64,000 nt of DNA from Ctena decussata. Its lineage: Eukaryota > Mollusca > Bivalvia > Lucinida > Lucinidae. Positions 22,127 to 34,706 of this stretch are shown here, one piece after another. Both the position numbers and the translations under genes were made by a program. A model generated the notes under the pieces. That model saw only the letters and a program-made list of their open reading frames with translations, made no database searches and was not told the DNA's origin. Position 1 is the stretch's first letter. Every line of letters starts with the position of its first letter. Where the stretch lies: assembly GCA_963989385.1 (NCBI GenBank), contig OZ022502.1, positions 55,359,454 through 55,423,453 on the forward strand. Direction: 5' to 3'.

Positions 22127-22368
22127 GGGAGGGGGTCGAGCCGGGCGATGATGCAGGGAAATGTTTGGTGCCGGTGCGTACTACTGATTTGGATATCAGT
22201 AGGGCAGGGGCCTACTGGGCTTGCAGAAAGTGTGGGTGGGGGTTGTTTGGGTATTTTTCTCTCGCCTATCAAACATCTTTTCTTTCTCCCTCTCTCTGGA
22301 AGGCGGCTCGATATAGACTGAAATATTTTATGAAAGGGCCGTTAATCCCAAAACAACCAACCAACCAG
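22127..22368 (+). mobile_element. SINE-like repeat in unit 1
   Basis: Bounded by imperfect direct repeats around CATGTTCC (22114-22126 and 22369-22380). It ends GGGCCGTTAATCCCAAAACA followed by an (AACC)n tail. The same kind of 3' end occurs, reverse-complemented, in the tRNA SINEs at 51272 and 57493. No good A/B box is visible at its head, so it is probably 5' truncated or a different head on a shared tail. Confidence 0.55.
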
Positions 22369-22501
22369 CATGTTCCAAAAAGTTGTTTAAATATGGTTTA
22401 AGAAATTCCACCGAGAGCAAACTGATCTGACACTCTCATTATTTCAGAAACAACTTTCCATAGTTGTTTATTTTAGAGTAATATGTAGTTTATTCATTCA
22501 T

Positions 22502-24036
22502 TATACCCCCGATATACGAAGTGGATTGGGGGTATATAGTTTTTGTCTTTTCCGTTTTAATTTTTGTGTGTGTGTGTAAACTTTCTTTTGTCACAGATTT
22601 CTCGGGGGCCACTATAGCTAGGATTATTAAAGTTGGTACAAACGTTGGACATGACCAGTTGTACCCTGTAAAAGAGTATCAACCTCCTCCTGCTTATCAT
22701 TCCCTTTGTTTGTCCATTTTTTCTTTTTCTCCAATTAAATTTCTGTCAAAGATTTCCCAGGAACCACTACAGCTAAGATTTTGAAATTGGGTACAAACGT
22801 TGAATATGACTAGTTGTACCCTGTAAGAGTTTCAATTTCCTCCCGCTTATCATTTCCTTTGTCCCTTATTACTTTCTCTACAATATCTTTCCAATTAAAT
22901 TTCTGTTTAAGATTTCTCAGCAACAACTAGAACTAGGATTTTGAAATTTAATACACACGTTGGGTATGTCTAGTTGTACAGTGTAAGAGAGAATCAGCCT
23001 CCTCCAGCTCATCATTTCCTTGGTTTGTACAGTTTTTCTTTCTCTCCAATCTCTCTCCAATTATATTTCTGTCAAAGATTTCTCAGCAACCATAAAGCTA
23101 GAATTTTGAAATTTAATACAAACAATGGGTGTGACTAGATGTACAGTGTAAGAGCGTACCAACCTCTTCCTGCTTATTATTCCATTTGTTTTTCCATTTT
23201 TCTTTCTGTCAAATTATATTTCTGTCAAATATTTCTCAGGAGCCGCTTCAGCTAGGAGTTTGAAATTCGGTACAAACGTTGGGATGACTAGTTGTACAGT
23301 GTAAGAGAGTATCAAGCTCCTCCTGCTTATCATTCCCTTTGTTTGTTCATTTTTTCTTTCTCTCCAATATTTTTCCAATTTAATTTCTGTCAAAGATTTC
23401 TCAGCAACCACTAGATCTAGGAATTTGAAATTTGGTTCAAACGCTGGGTATGATAAATTGTACTGTATAAGAGAGAATCAGCCTGCTGCTCTGATCATTC
23501 CCTTTGTTTGTCCAGTGTTTCTTTTTATCCAATTAAATTTATGTCAAACATTTCTCAGGACTTCATTACAGCTAGGAATTTGAAATTAAGAATAAGCATT
23601 GGGTATGTCTAGTTGTCTTGTGAAAGACAGAATTTACCGCCTCCTTCTAATCATTCCCTTTGTTTGTCCTGTTTTTCTTATTCTCTTCTCACAGATTTCT
23701 CGGCTTCTGTCAGAAAGTGTGTATAAATCTTGAAAATAGACAAGTATATTGTGGGAAAGAAAAACAAGATAGTGAGATTTATTTTGCCTCCTTTTTCCAA
23801 TTTTTCCATCTCTCACTCCCATGTTATAAATGTGAAAATTTATGTCAAAGACTTCTCAGATTGCTATGTAACTAGGTTCGAGTAAAGGTGAAAACTGATT
23901 AGTTAACATCATCTGAATGCTGCTGCTGACTTTTGGCCAAAGGCACAGACATAGAACTTTATATAAATTTATGTTGATATTTTGCGTTAAATTTATATAT
24001 TATATTAGTTTGCTTATTGCAAAGCGGAGTTGGGGG
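22502..24036. mobile_element. Helitron-like (HINE) tandem-repeat element in unit 1
   Basis: Starts with a hairpin (TATACCCCCGATATAC...GGGGGTATA), followed by about eight degenerate monomers of roughly 155-165 bp recognisable by GATTTCTCAGCAACCACTA, GCTAGGAtTTTGAAATT and TAGTTGTAC. It ends at GGGTTGGGGG, where the truncated LTR begins. The architecture (hairpin end, central tandem repeats, no coding) matches non-autonomous Helitron-like elements common in bivalves. Confidence 0.6.
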
Positions 24037-25113
24037 TGTTACGAAATGCATCGGATCGGTGAATATGCCAAGTTGTAATTCTTTTTAATCCTTTCACACA
24101 GTAGGGCTACAGTTTTGAGGGTAATTGTGGTAGTAAAACATTTACGGAAATTGTGGCTATTTGTCATGCATGGATTCTCGGTGAATACCACACGTGGTCT
24201 GTTCACATTAAAAGCATGATTCATAAGTCGCATGATTTTAAGGTGAGAAACTTTACTATTTATAATCGTAAATTATTATTGAAAATTTAGACGTGGCTTG
24301 GAAATCAAAGTCGTAGGATATTATATTATCGTGCCTAAGTTAAGTGTTAAGACCTGAGGGGTAAGATTTTATTATATTTATTCAGAATAGTTTTGGCTAA
24401 GAATGAAAACTGTGACTTCTGATTGATATGGTATGATTAAATATGTCGACTGATTTTGTTGATAATGATCATGCTGCGCATGGTATTTGTATATTACGAA
24501 GTTTTGTAAATTAAATAGTTTATAACTCTGATGTAGGTTGCAATGGTGTGCGTCTATTTGACGTCCAGTGACGTCAGTTGCATTCATTTTATTCACGTGA
24601 CCTCAGTTGCTTTTATGTTATTGTGACGTCAACACTTTTGATATTAGTTTTACATATACGGGGCCTATAGAAGTAGATTGATTTGAAATGTAACTAATTT
24701 ACATACTCGTGACATCAACTGACGTCATAGCATGCACCGCGTTAAGTTTTTTTTCCATATGTTATAATGGTAACATTTGGTCGTCATACGTTTGATTTGC
24801 ATTCACTAGATGACGTCATATGGTATGACATCATTGGCGCCATAATGTCAGATCAAACGTAATGATCCCAAATGTGTTAGAAACGCTTATAAAGCTATTC
24901 AAAGGATATATTCTATGGCCAGTGGTCATACGCTTAGTTTAAAGAAGTGAATTAATACATATGCGAGTTAGATTTTGGTAAATCAATTTAATGTAAAAAG
25001 GCCATTGTTTAGATCATTCATGTTTTATGTGGGGTATGTCATGGTGATACCTGTTAACGTCAGTATACTATTGGACAATGTTTCACGTCAGATCCTTCGA
25101 CGCACATGCGTGG
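24037..25113 (+). mobile_element. Truncated LTR of the Gmr1-like family, unit 1
   Basis: Reads TGTTACGAAATG... and aligns along its length with the reverse complement of 10108-11282, with scattered substitutions and small indels; the remaining ~1 kb of the LTR is missing. It is the same family as the intact element but older and in the opposite orientation. Three TGACGTCA octamers survive (24569, 24720, 24811). Confidence 0.85.
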
Positions 25114-25160
25114 TTTATATATAGTTTATCGTGTTTTATATGTTTGTTTTCTTTATTTAG

Positions 25161-25324
25161 ATTGCGATGCATTTAGCAATCCTAATTTGGCCACTGTAGA
25201 TAATCATATCAATATGTGGCTACTTTCACATGTAACACTGGAAACGTAATAAATGGCGTAGCAACAAGTACTTGTCAAACCAATGGTATGTGGGACATGA
25301 CTGATTCACTATGCACAATACAGA
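25161..25324 (+). pseudogene. CCP exon A2, frameshifted
   Basis: 164 nt between ATTTAG and GTAAGT. It carries TGCGATGC, changing the conserved glycine after the first cysteine to Asp, a variant shared with A6 only. It reads GGGACATGACT where the other copies read GGGACAACACT. Confidence 0.8.
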
Positions 25325-25534
25325 GTAAGTGTGTATCTAAAACATATCGGCAAAATTCGAAATGAAGGACTTTTTATATAGGAGTTGCCACACACATAAA
25401 GGAGCTTCTACGAAAATTCTAATTCAGTGCTACTATTAAATGCCACGGTAGCTGCTTCTTAAATTTCATTTACCTTTAGGTGTCCCTCTATTTAGAATCA
25501 TTATATAAGTGCTTTCTTCAAAACTTTTTCTTAG

Positions 25535-25714
25535 ACTGTGGTACGATTCCTGCTCCAACAAACGGTGGCGTGACTTTTTCTAATGGCGCCACCACGTACA
25601 ATGAGGTAGCTACCTTTACATGTGATACCGGATATAACTTGAATGGTGCTGCAACTCAAACCTGCGGGGCGGATGGAAATTGGGGAGGCACGTCGCCGGT
25701 CTGCGATATCGAAG
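25535..25714 (+). CDS. CCP (sushi) exon B2
   Basis: 180 nt, open, phase 1-1, all four cysteines and the tryptophan present. It differs from B1 by one nonsynonymous change (CCAGCA to CCAACA, Ala to Thr in APAN), shared with B3. The acceptor is TTTTTCTTAG and the donor GTAAGT. Confidence 0.85.
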
Positions 25715-25787
25715 GTAAGTATCCATGAAGTGACAAATGTAAATATGCTACACGTTTGTGGTACTATTATCCCGGAAAAGTCTGATA

Positions 25788-25968
25788 CAGTCAACCCTCT
25801 TTACAACGGCACTCATTACAACAGTAAAATTCTTTATAACGTCATTGTGATTCGCACAAAATGGCTTTATTGTTCTAAATATGCATTCTTTATAACAGCA
25901 AATTCATTTTAACGTCAATTTTTGGGTTTTGGGGGAACAAATGCCGTCGTTGTAAAGAGGGTCCACTG
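25788..25968. mobile_element. pogo-like MITE, copy 2
   Basis: 181 bp between TA dinucleotides. Here the intron flank reads TCTGATACAGT, shared with unit 3, instead of TCTGTTACAGT. Confidence 0.75.
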
Positions 25969-26903
25969 TATTGCGGTAAAATTACGATTTTCTCGGATAT
26001 AAAAAGTGAAAAGACAGGCAATGATCTTGGATCTAATGCTTTATATTATGCCTTGAGCTGAATCTGATGATGAGGTACAAATTCCTTCAGAACTATTTCC
26101 AGATGACAGATTTTGGCCAGTCTTAAGGTTTATTAGCAAAACGTTAGCAGACAGCTGAAGGTATTGAAAAATTATTCCCGATGAAATACAACCATATTGA
26201 GAAGTTTTCATCACGGCCAGTGGCCAGGTAGACGCAAAAGTGATCATTAAACGTTAATGAAAAGCCTCACATTTTACAGTTGTCTTTTTAAACCATTAGG
26301 GCTACAATTCTTGTGCGAACAGGTCTGTAATGCCAATTTGTCCCTATTTTACGGTGATATAAATTATAAATTGTTGTCTTTAGAGAAACGTTGTCGTTCA
26401 GGGTATTGCTAGGAGAACCATCAACTTGCATAAGTATAAAGTAAATCGAGAAAATTTAAAAAGATCTAAATCGCTTTCACATCCAAATAAGTAAATGAGC
26501 TACTTTGCCTGTTCGAACGGTTTCATGTACAAAACTGCATGCCTTTTTTAATTAGTGTTATATCATTCATTTAATCTAATGATAGAAAAACAGTCTTTTT
26601 TATAATATGTGTATCTAGTAAGAAATTCATTTTCTTCCGTGTCAGTTCTACGAATGTTTCCGTCTATTTTCACTACGCGTCACGAAGAGCTTGGGGTATT
26701 CGATTGGACGTAGATTACACTTGTCATCGGCTATTTCGTATTTATGGCTGATTCTTATCTAGCTATGACTATACGCACATGGATAAAGTACGACTTTCAG
26801 AGAGAATGAGTATAACTTAATGAATAAATTAGTTTCAGAACAGTTCATCATTCGTACTTAATATCTATTTATTTAATTATTTATGTATGACATGTTCCAC
26901 AAA

Positions 26904-27144
26904 GGGAGGGGGGTCGAGTCGGGCGATGATGCAGGGAAATGTTTGGTGCCGGGGCGTACTACTGATTTGGATATCAGTAGGGCAGGGGCCTACTGGGCTT
27001 GCAGAAAGTGTGGTGGGGTTATTTGAGTATTTTTTTCTCGCCTATCAAACCTCTTTTCTTTCTCCCTCTCTCTGGAAGGCGGCTCGATATAGACTGAAAT
27101 ATTTTATGAAAGGGCCGTTAATCCCAAAACAACCAACCAACCAA
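26904..27144 (+). mobile_element. SINE-like repeat in unit 2
   Basis: Full-length relative to the other units. The deletion that shortens this unit begins some 30 bases downstream of it. Confidence 0.5.
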
Positions 27145-27176
27145 CATGTGCCAAGAAGTTGTTTAAATATGGTATA

Positions 27177-27831
27177 TAATGATCATGCTGCGCATGGTAT
27201 TTGTATATTACGAAGTTTTGTAAATTACGGAAATAGTTGATAACTCTGATGTAGGTTGCAATGGTGTGCGTCTATTTGGCGTCCAGTGACGTCAGTTGCA
27301 TTCATTTTATTCACGTGACCTCAGTTGCATTCATGTTATTGTGACGTCAACACTTTTGATATTAGTTTTACATATACGGGGCCTATAGAAGTAGATTGGT
27401 TTGAAATGTAACTAATTTACATACTCGTGACATCAATTGACGTCATAGCATGCACCGCATAAAGGTATAATTCCCTATGTTATAATGGTAACATTTGGTC
27501 GTCATACGTTTGATTTGCATTCACTAGATGACGTCATATGGTATGACATCATTGGCGCCATAATGTCAGATCAAACGTAATGATCCCAAATGTGTTAGAA
27601 ACGATTATAAAGCTATTCAAAGGATATATTCTATGGCCAGTGGTCATACGCTTAGTTTAAAGAAGTGAATTAATACATATGCGAGTTAGATTTTGGTAAA
27701 TCAATTTAATGTAAAAAGGTCATTGTTTAGATCATTCATGTTTTATGTGGGGTATGTCATGGTGATACCTGTTAACGTCAGTATACTATTGGACAATGTT
27801 TGACGTCAGATCCTTCGACGCACATGCGTGG
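27177..27831 (+). mobile_element. Truncated LTR in unit 2 (5' part deleted)
   Basis: Keeps only the last ~655 bases of the LTR segment found in unit 1, beginning at AATGATCATGCTGCGC. It ends at the common point CACATGCGTGG. Confidence 0.85.
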
Positions 27832-27878
27832 TTTATATATGGTTTATCGTGTTTTATATGTTTGTTTTCTTTACTTAG

Positions 27879-28042
27879 ATTGCGGTGCATTTAGCAATCC
27901 TAATTTGGCCATTGTAGATAATCATATCAATATGTGGCTACTTTCACATGTAACACTGGATACGTAATAACTGGCGTAGCAACAAGTACTTGTCAAACCA
28001 ATGGTATGTGGGACAACACTGATTCACTATGCACAATACAGA
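27879..28042 (+). pseudogene. CCP exon A3, frameshifted
   Basis: 164 nt with intact TTACTTAG acceptor and GTAAGT donor. It carries GGATACGTAATAACTGG in place of GGAAACGTAATAAATGG, so it has drifted further than most copies. The common shift at ATCAATATGTGG is present. Confidence 0.8.
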
Positions 28043-28256
28043 GTAAGTGTGTATCTAAAACATATCGGCAAAATTCGAAATGAAGGACTTTTTATATAGG
28101 AGTTGCCACACACATAAAGGAGCTTCTACGAATATTCTAATTCAATGCTACTATTAAATGCCACGGTAGCTGCTTCTTAAAGTTCCATTTACCTTCAGGT
28201 GTCCCTCTATTTAGAATCATCATTATATAAGTGCTTTCCTCAAACCTTTTTCTTAG

Positions 28257-28436
28257 ACTGTGGTACGATTCCTGCTCCAACAAACGGTGGCGTGACTTTT
28301 TCTAATGGCGCCACCACGTACAATGAGGTAGCTACCTTTACATGTGATACCGGATATAACTTGAATGGTGCTGCAACTCAAACCTGCGGGGCGGATGGAA
28401 ATTGGGGAGGCACGTCGCCGGTCTGCGATATCGAAG
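28257..28436 (+). CDS. CCP (sushi) exon B3
   Basis: Open 60-codon module, identical to B2 (Thr in APTN). The preceding intron has a 3-base duplication (ATCATCATT) relative to unit 1, which does not touch the splice site. Confidence 0.85.
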
Positions 28437-28509
28437 GTAAGTACCCATGAAGTGACAAATGTAAATATGCTACACCTTTGTGGTACTATTATCCCGGAAA
28501 AGTCTGATA

Positions 28510-28690
28510 CAGTCAACCCTCTTTACAACGGCACTCATTACAACAGTAAAATTCTTTATAACGTCATTGTGATTCGCACAAAATGGCTTTATTGTTCTAA
28601 ATATGCATTCTTTATAACAGCAAATTCATTTTAACGTCAATTTTTGGGTTTTGGGGGAACAAATGCCGTCGTTGTAAAGAGGGTCCACTG
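28510..28690. mobile_element. pogo-like MITE, copy 3
   Basis: 181 bp, both inverted repeats intact, TA on both sides. Confidence 0.75.
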
Positions 28691-29631
28691 TATTGCGGTA
28701 AAATTACGATTTTCTCGGATATAAAAAGTGAAAAGACAGGCAATGATCTTGGATCTAATGCTTTATATTATGCCTTGAGCTGAATCTGATGATGAGGTAC
28801 AAATTCCTTCAGAACTATTTCCAGATGACAGATTTTGGCCAGTCTTAAGGTTTATTAGCAAAACGTTAGCAGACAGCTGAAGGTATTGAAAAATTATTCC
28901 CGATGAAATACAACCATATTGAGAAGTTTTCATCACGGCCAGTGGCCAGGTAGACGCAAAAGTGATAGTTAAACGTTAATGAAAAGCCTCACATTTTACA
29001 GTTGTCTTTTTAAACCATTAGGGCTACAATTCTTGTGCGAACAGGTCTGTAATGCCAATTTGTCCAATTTGCTATTTTACGGTGATATAGATTATAAATT
29101 GTTGTCTTTAGAGAAACGTTATCGTTCAGGGTATTGCTAGGAGAACCATCAACTTGCATAAGTATAAAGTAAATCGAGAAAATTTAAAAAGATCTAAATC
29201 GCTTTCACATCCAAATAAGTAAATGAGCTACTTTGCCTGTTCGAACGGTTTCATGTACAAAACTGCATGCCTTTTTTAATTAGTGTTATACCATTCATTT
29301 AATCTAATGATAGAAAAACAGTCTTTTTTATAATATGTGTATCTAGTAAGAAATTCATTTTCTTCCGTGTCAGTTCTACGAATGTGTCCGTCTATTTTCA
29401 CTACGCGTCACGAAGAGCTTGGGGTATTCGATTGGACGTAGATTACACTTGTCATCGGCTATTTCGTATTTATGGCTGATTCTTATCTAGCTATGACTAT
29501 ACGCACATGGATAAAGTACGACTTTCAGAGAGAATGAGTATAACTTAATGAATAAATTAGTTTCAGAACAGTTCATCATTCGTACTTAATATCTATTTAT
29601 TTAATTATTTATGTATGACATGTTCCACAAA

Positions 29632-29872
29632 GGGAGGGTGGTCGAGTCGGGCGATGATGCAGGGAAATGTTTGGTGCCGGGACGTACTACTGATTTGGAT
29701 ATCAGTAGGGCAGGGGCCTACTGGGCTTGCAGAAAGTGTGGTGGGGTTATTTGAGTATTTTTCTCTCGCCTATCAAACCTCTTTTCTTTCTCCCTCTCTC
29801 TGGAAGGCGGCTCGATATAGACTGAAATATTTTATGAAAGGGCCGTTAATCCCAAAACAACCAACCAACCAA
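29632..29872 (+). mobile_element. SINE-like repeat in unit 3
   Basis: Same ends as in unit 1, with CATGTTCC before and CATGTGCC after. Confidence 0.5.
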
Positions 29873-30005
29873 CATGTGCCAAGAAGTTGTTTAAATATGG
29901 TTTAAGAAATTCCACAGAGAGCAAACTGATCTGACACTCTCTTTAATTCAGAAACAACTTTCCATAGTAGTTTATTTTAGAGTAATATGTAGTTTATTCA
30001 TTCAT

Positions 30006-31538
30006 TATACCCCCGATATACGAAGTGGATTGGGGGTATATAGTTTTTGTCTTTACCGTTTTAATGTTTATGTGTGTGTGTAAACTTTCTTTTGTCACAG
30101 ATTTCTCGGGGACCACTATAGCTAGGATTATTAAAGTTGGTAGAAACGTTGGATATGACCAGTTGTACCCTGTAAAAGAGTATCAACCTCCTTTTGCTTA
30201 TCATTCCCTTTGTTTGTCCATTTTTTCTTTTTCTCCAATTAAATTTCTGTCACAGATTTCCCAGGAACCACTACAGCTAGGATTTTGAAATTGGGTACAA
30301 ACGTTGAATATGACTAGTTGTACCCTGTAAGAGTATCAATTTCCTCCCGCTTATCATTTCCTTTGTCCCTTTTTACTTTCTCTACAATATCTTTCCAATT
30401 AGATTTCTGTTTAAGATTTCTCAGCAACCACTAGAGCTTGGGTTTTGAAATTTAATACACTTGTTGGGTATGTCTAGTTGTACAGTGCAAGAGAGAATCA
30501 GCCTCCTCCAGCTCATAATTTCCTTGGTTTGTACAGTTTTTCTTTTTCTCCAATCTCTCTCCAATTATATTTCTGTCAAAGATTTCTCAGCAACCATAAA
30601 GCTAGAATTTGAAATTTAATACAAACAATGGGTGTGACTAGTTGTACAGTGTAAGAGAGTATCAACCTCTTCCTGCTTTTTATTCCCTTTGTTTTACCAT
30701 TTTTCTTTCTGTCCAATTATATTTCTGTCAAATATTTCTCAGGAGCCACTACAGCTAGGAGTTTGAAATTCGGTACAAACGTTGGGATGACTAGTTGTAC
30801 AGTGTAAGAGTATATCAAGCTCCTCCTGCTTATCATTCCCTTTGTTTGTTCATTTTTTCTTTCTCTCCAATATCTTTCCAATTAAATTTCTGTCAAAGAT
30901 TTCTCAGCAACCACTAGATCTAGGAATTTGAAATTTGGTTCAAACGCTGGGTATGACAAATTGTACTGTATAAGAGAGAATCAGCCTGCTGCTCTGATCA
31001 TTCCCTTTGTTTGTCCAGTTTTTCTTTTTATCCAATTAAATTTATGTCAAACATTTCTCAGGACTTCATTACAGCTAGGAATTTGAAATTATGAAAAAGC
31101 ATTGGGTATGTCTAGTTGTCTTGTGAAAGACAGAATTTACCGCCTCCTTCTAATCATTCCCTTTGTTTGTCCAGTTTTTCTTTCTCTCTTCTCACAGATT
31201 TCTCGGCTTCTGTCAGAAAGTGTGTATAAATCTTGAAAATAGCCAAGTATATTGTGGGAAAGAAAAACAAGATAGTGAGATTTATTTTGCCTCCTTTTTC
31301 CAATTTTTCCATCTCTCACTCCAATGTTATAAATGTGAAAATTTATGTCAAAGACTTCTAAGATGGCTATGTAACTAGGTTCGAGTAAAGGTAAAAACTG
31401 ATTAGTTAACATCATCTGAATGCTGCTGCTGACTTTTGGCTAAAGGCACAGACATAGAACTTATATAAAATTATGTTGATATTTTGCGTTAAAGTTATAT
31501 ATTATATTAGTTTGCTTATTGCAAAGCGGGGTTGGGGG
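30006..31538. mobile_element. Helitron-like (HINE) tandem-repeat element in unit 3
   Basis: Uninterrupted copy, about 1.53 kb. It keeps the left hairpin and monomer series, and is directly followed by the TGTTACG end of the LTR segment. Confidence 0.6.
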
Positions 31539-32610
31539 TGTTACGAAATGCATCGGATCGTCGAATATGCCAAGTTGTAATTCTTTTTAATCCTTTCACA
31601 CAGTAGGGCTACAGTTTTTAGGGTAACTGTGGTAGTAAAACATTTACGGAAATTGTGGCTATTTGTCATGCATGAATTCTCGGTGAATACCACACGTGGT
31701 GTGTTCACATTAAAAGCATGATTCATAAGTCGCATGATTTTAAGGTGAGATACTATATTATTTATAATCGTAAATTATTATTGAAAATTTAGACGTGGCT
31801 TGGAATTCAAAGTCGTAGTACATTATATTATCGTGCCTAGGTTCAGTGTTAAGACCTGAGGGGTAAGATTTTATTATATTTATTCAGAATAGTTTTGGCT
31901 AAGAATGAAAACTGTGACTTCTGATTGATATGGTATGACTAAATATATCGACTGATTTTGTTGATAATGATCATGCTGCGCATGGTATTTGTATATTACG
32001 AAGTTTTGTAAATTACGGAAATAGTTGATAACTCTGATGTAGGTTGCAATGGTGTGCGTCTATTTGACGTCCAGTGACGTCAGTTGCATTCATGTTATTC
32101 ACGTGACCTCAGTTGCATTCATGTTATTGTGACGTCAACACTTTTGATATTAGTTTTACATATACGGGGCCTATAGAAGTAGATTGGTTTGAAATGTAAC
32201 TAATTTACATACTCGTGACATCAATTGACGTCATAGCATTAAGGTATAATTCCATATGTTATAATGGTAACATTTGGTCGTCATACGTTTGATTTGCATT
32301 CACTAGATGACGTCATATGGTATGACATCATTGGCGCCATAATGTCAGATCAAACGTAATGATCCCAAATGTGTTAGAAACGCTTATAAAGCTTTTCAAA
32401 GGATATATTCTATGGCCAGTGGTCATACGCTTAGTTTAAAGAAGTGAATTGATACATATGCGAGTTAGATTTTGGTAAATCAATTTAATGTAAAAAGGTC
32501 ATTGTTTAGATCATTCATGTTTTATGTGGGGTATGTCATGGTGATACCTGTTGACGTCAGTATACTATTGGACAATGTTTGACGTCAGATCCTTCGACGC
32601 ACATACGTGG
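31539..32610 (+). mobile_element. Truncated LTR in unit 3
   Basis: Begins TGTTACGAAATGCATC and ends ACATACGTGG. It has lost the CATGCACCGC stretch present in unit 1. Confidence 0.85.
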
Positions 32611-32650
32611 CTTATATATGGTTTATCGTGTTTTATATGTTTGTTTTCTT

Positions 32651-34071
32651 ATGCCCCCAACTTCGGAGAAGTTGAGGGGGCATATTGGTTTGGGCCTGTC
32701 CGTCCGTCTGTCCGTCTGTCCGTCCGTCTGTCCGTCCGTAACGCTTTATGGCAGCTGGGAAACTCAAGAACTGCTTATGCTAGGATCTTGAAATTTTATA
32801 TGTGGCATGTACATGAAAAATAAGCAGACCCGTATTTTTTCTTTTTTCCGCCGGTCACGTATTTCCAGAGTTATGCCCCTTTTTCAACTTAGTCTGTGGA
32901 ACCTTGTGAACACAATATCTCAAGAACCCCTGATGCTAGGATCATGATTTTTTGCAGGATGACATTGCCCAAGGTGTAGATGACCTGATTAACTTTTGAA
33001 AAAAAATCGTGAATTTTTGACCGAGTTATGCCCCTTTTTCGACTTAGTGCATTGTAAGCCTATGGAACCTTGTGAACAAAATATCTCGAGAATCGCTGAT
33101 GCTAGGATCATGATATTTTGCCGGATGACATTGCCCAAGGTGTAGATGACCTGATTAACTTTTGAAGAAAAATCGTGAATTTTTGACCGAGTTATGCCCC
33201 TTTTTCGACTTAGTGCATTGTAAGCCTATGGAATCTTGTGAACAAAATATCTCGAGAATCGCTGATTCTAGGATCATGATATTTTGCGGGATGACATTGC
33301 CCAAGGTGTAGATGACCTGATTAACTTTTGAAAAAAAATCGTGAATTTTTGACCGAGTTATGCCCCTTTTTCGACTTAGTGCATTGTAAGCCTATGGAAC
33401 CTTGTGAACAAAATATCTCGAGAATCGCTGATGCTAGGATCATGATATTTTGCAGGATGACATTGCCCAAGGTGTAGATGACCTGATTAACTTTTGAAAA
33501 AAAATCACGAATTTTTGACCGAGTTATGCCCCTTTTTCGACTTAGTGCATTGTAAGCCTATGGAGCCTTGTGAACAAAATATCTCGAGAATCGCTGATGC
33601 TAGGATCATGGTTGTTTGCAGGCAGACATTGCCTAAGGTGTAGATGACCTGATTAAGTTTTGAAAAACCATTGGTTAATTTTTGACTGAGTTATGCCCCT
33701 TTTTGGGACATAGGCATTTTGTATAGGAGCGAGCTTGTGAACAAAATATCCGAAGAATCGCATAAGCTAGGAGGCTTATATTTGGCATGCAGGTTTGGAC
33801 TAAGGTGTAAAAGACCTGATTAACTTTTGAGCCTATTTTATAAATGTTTGGTAAAATTTGTCCCATTTTCAGACATAGGCATTTTGAATACAAAGAAGCT
33901 ACATGTGTATATGAATAACTTTGTGAACAAAATATCTGAAGAACCGCTAAGCTATTTTCCTTATATATTTGGCATACAGTTACAGGCTAAGATGTAGATG
34001 AACGGATACATCTTCTTTAGAGGCAAGCATAAGGTTGGGGGCATAGTGTTTCATAAACACATTTTCTAGTT
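32651..34071. mobile_element. Helitron-like insertion with 166-bp monomers, next to exon A4
   Basis: Absent from the other units, which keep TTTTCTTTACTTAG intact, so the borders are sharp apart from a T-run ambiguity. The left end is a hairpin (TATGCCCCCAACTTC / GAAGTTGAGGGGGCATA) followed by a TCCG/TCTG microsatellite. The core has repeats starting GAGTTATGCCCC at 33023, 33189, 33355 and 33521 (exactly 166 bp apart), plus degenerate ones. The right end has the hairpin GTGTTT-CAT-AAACAC followed by ATTTTCTAG. Hairpin then CTAG and the lack of a target duplication are Helitron hallmarks; a T-T insertion point fits the Helentron/HINE type. Confidence 0.75.
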
Positions 34072-34078
34072 TACTTAG

Positions 34079-34242
34079 ATTGCGGTGCATTTAGCAATCC
34101 TAATTTGACCACTGTAGATAATCCTATCAATATGTGGCTACTTTCACATGTAACACTGGAAACGTAATAAATGGCGTAGCAACAAGTACTTGTCAAACCA
34201 ATGGTATGTGGGACAACACTGATTCACTATGCACAATACAGA
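34079..34242 (+). pseudogene. CCP exon A4, frameshifted; acceptor region remodelled
   Basis: 164 nt with the common shift. The Helitron-like insertion ends only about 7 bases before it, so the polypyrimidine tract is now the element's CATTTTCTAG. This adds a second AG at 34068-34069, nine bases upstream of the old acceptor. Confidence 0.8.
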
Positions 34243-34453
34243 GTAAGTGTGTATCTAAAACATATCGGCAAAATTCGAAATGAAGGACTTTTTATATAGG
34301 AGTTGCCACACACATAAAGGAGCTTCTACGAATATTCTAATTCAGTGCTACAATGAAATGCCACGGTAGCTGCTTCTTAAAGTTCCATTTACCTTTAGGT
34401 GTCCCTCTATTTAGAATCATTATATAGATACTTTCCTCAAACCTTTTTCTTAG

Positions 34454-34633
34454 ACTGTGGTACGATTCCTGCTCCAGCAAACGGCGGCGTGACTTTTTCT
34501 AATGGCGCCACCACGTACAATGAGGTAGCTACCTTTACATGTGATACCGGATATAACTTGAATGGTGCTGCAACTCAAACCTGCGGGGCGGATGGAAATT
34601 GGGGAGGCACGTCGCCGGTCTGCGATATCGAAG
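34454..34633 (+). CDS. CCP (sushi) exon B4
   Basis: Open 60-codon module with the same protein sequence as B1. One silent change (GGTGGC to GGCGGC). Intact TTTTTCTTAG acceptor and GTAAGT donor. Confidence 0.85.
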
Positions 34634-34706
34634 GTAAGTACCCATGAAGTGACAAATGTAAATATGCTACACGTTTGTGGTACTATTATCCCGGAAAAGT
34701 CTGTTA

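Larger units (their letters stand above)
1855..25113 (+). repeat. Array unit 1 (split by LINE and nested LTR element)
   Basis: The net length is about 4.76 kb once 3217-21669 and one 46-bp target duplication are removed. It holds exons A1 and B1 before the insertion and the SINE-like, Helitron-like and LTR segments after it. It shares edge-type variants with units 6 and 7 (for example AGTCTGTTC near 3130). Confidence 0.85.
25114..27831 (+). repeat. Array unit 2 (about 2 kb internal deletion)
   Basis: 2.7 kb. The sequence jumps at about 27176 from the end of the SINE-like flank (AAATATGGT) into the middle of the LTR segment (AATGATCATGCTGCGC), losing the whole Helitron-like element and the first part of the LTR. 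Confidence 0.9.
27832..32610 (+). repeat. Array unit 3
   Basis: 4.78 kb, no large insertion or deletion, so it is the best representative of an intact unit. Confidence 0.9.

Noticed and set aside
33023..33690. CRISPR-like regular repeats (166-bp and 145-bp periods)
   Set aside because: Monomers abut without unique spacers, are much too long for CRISPR repeats, and sit inside a Helitron-like element in a eukaryotic genome.
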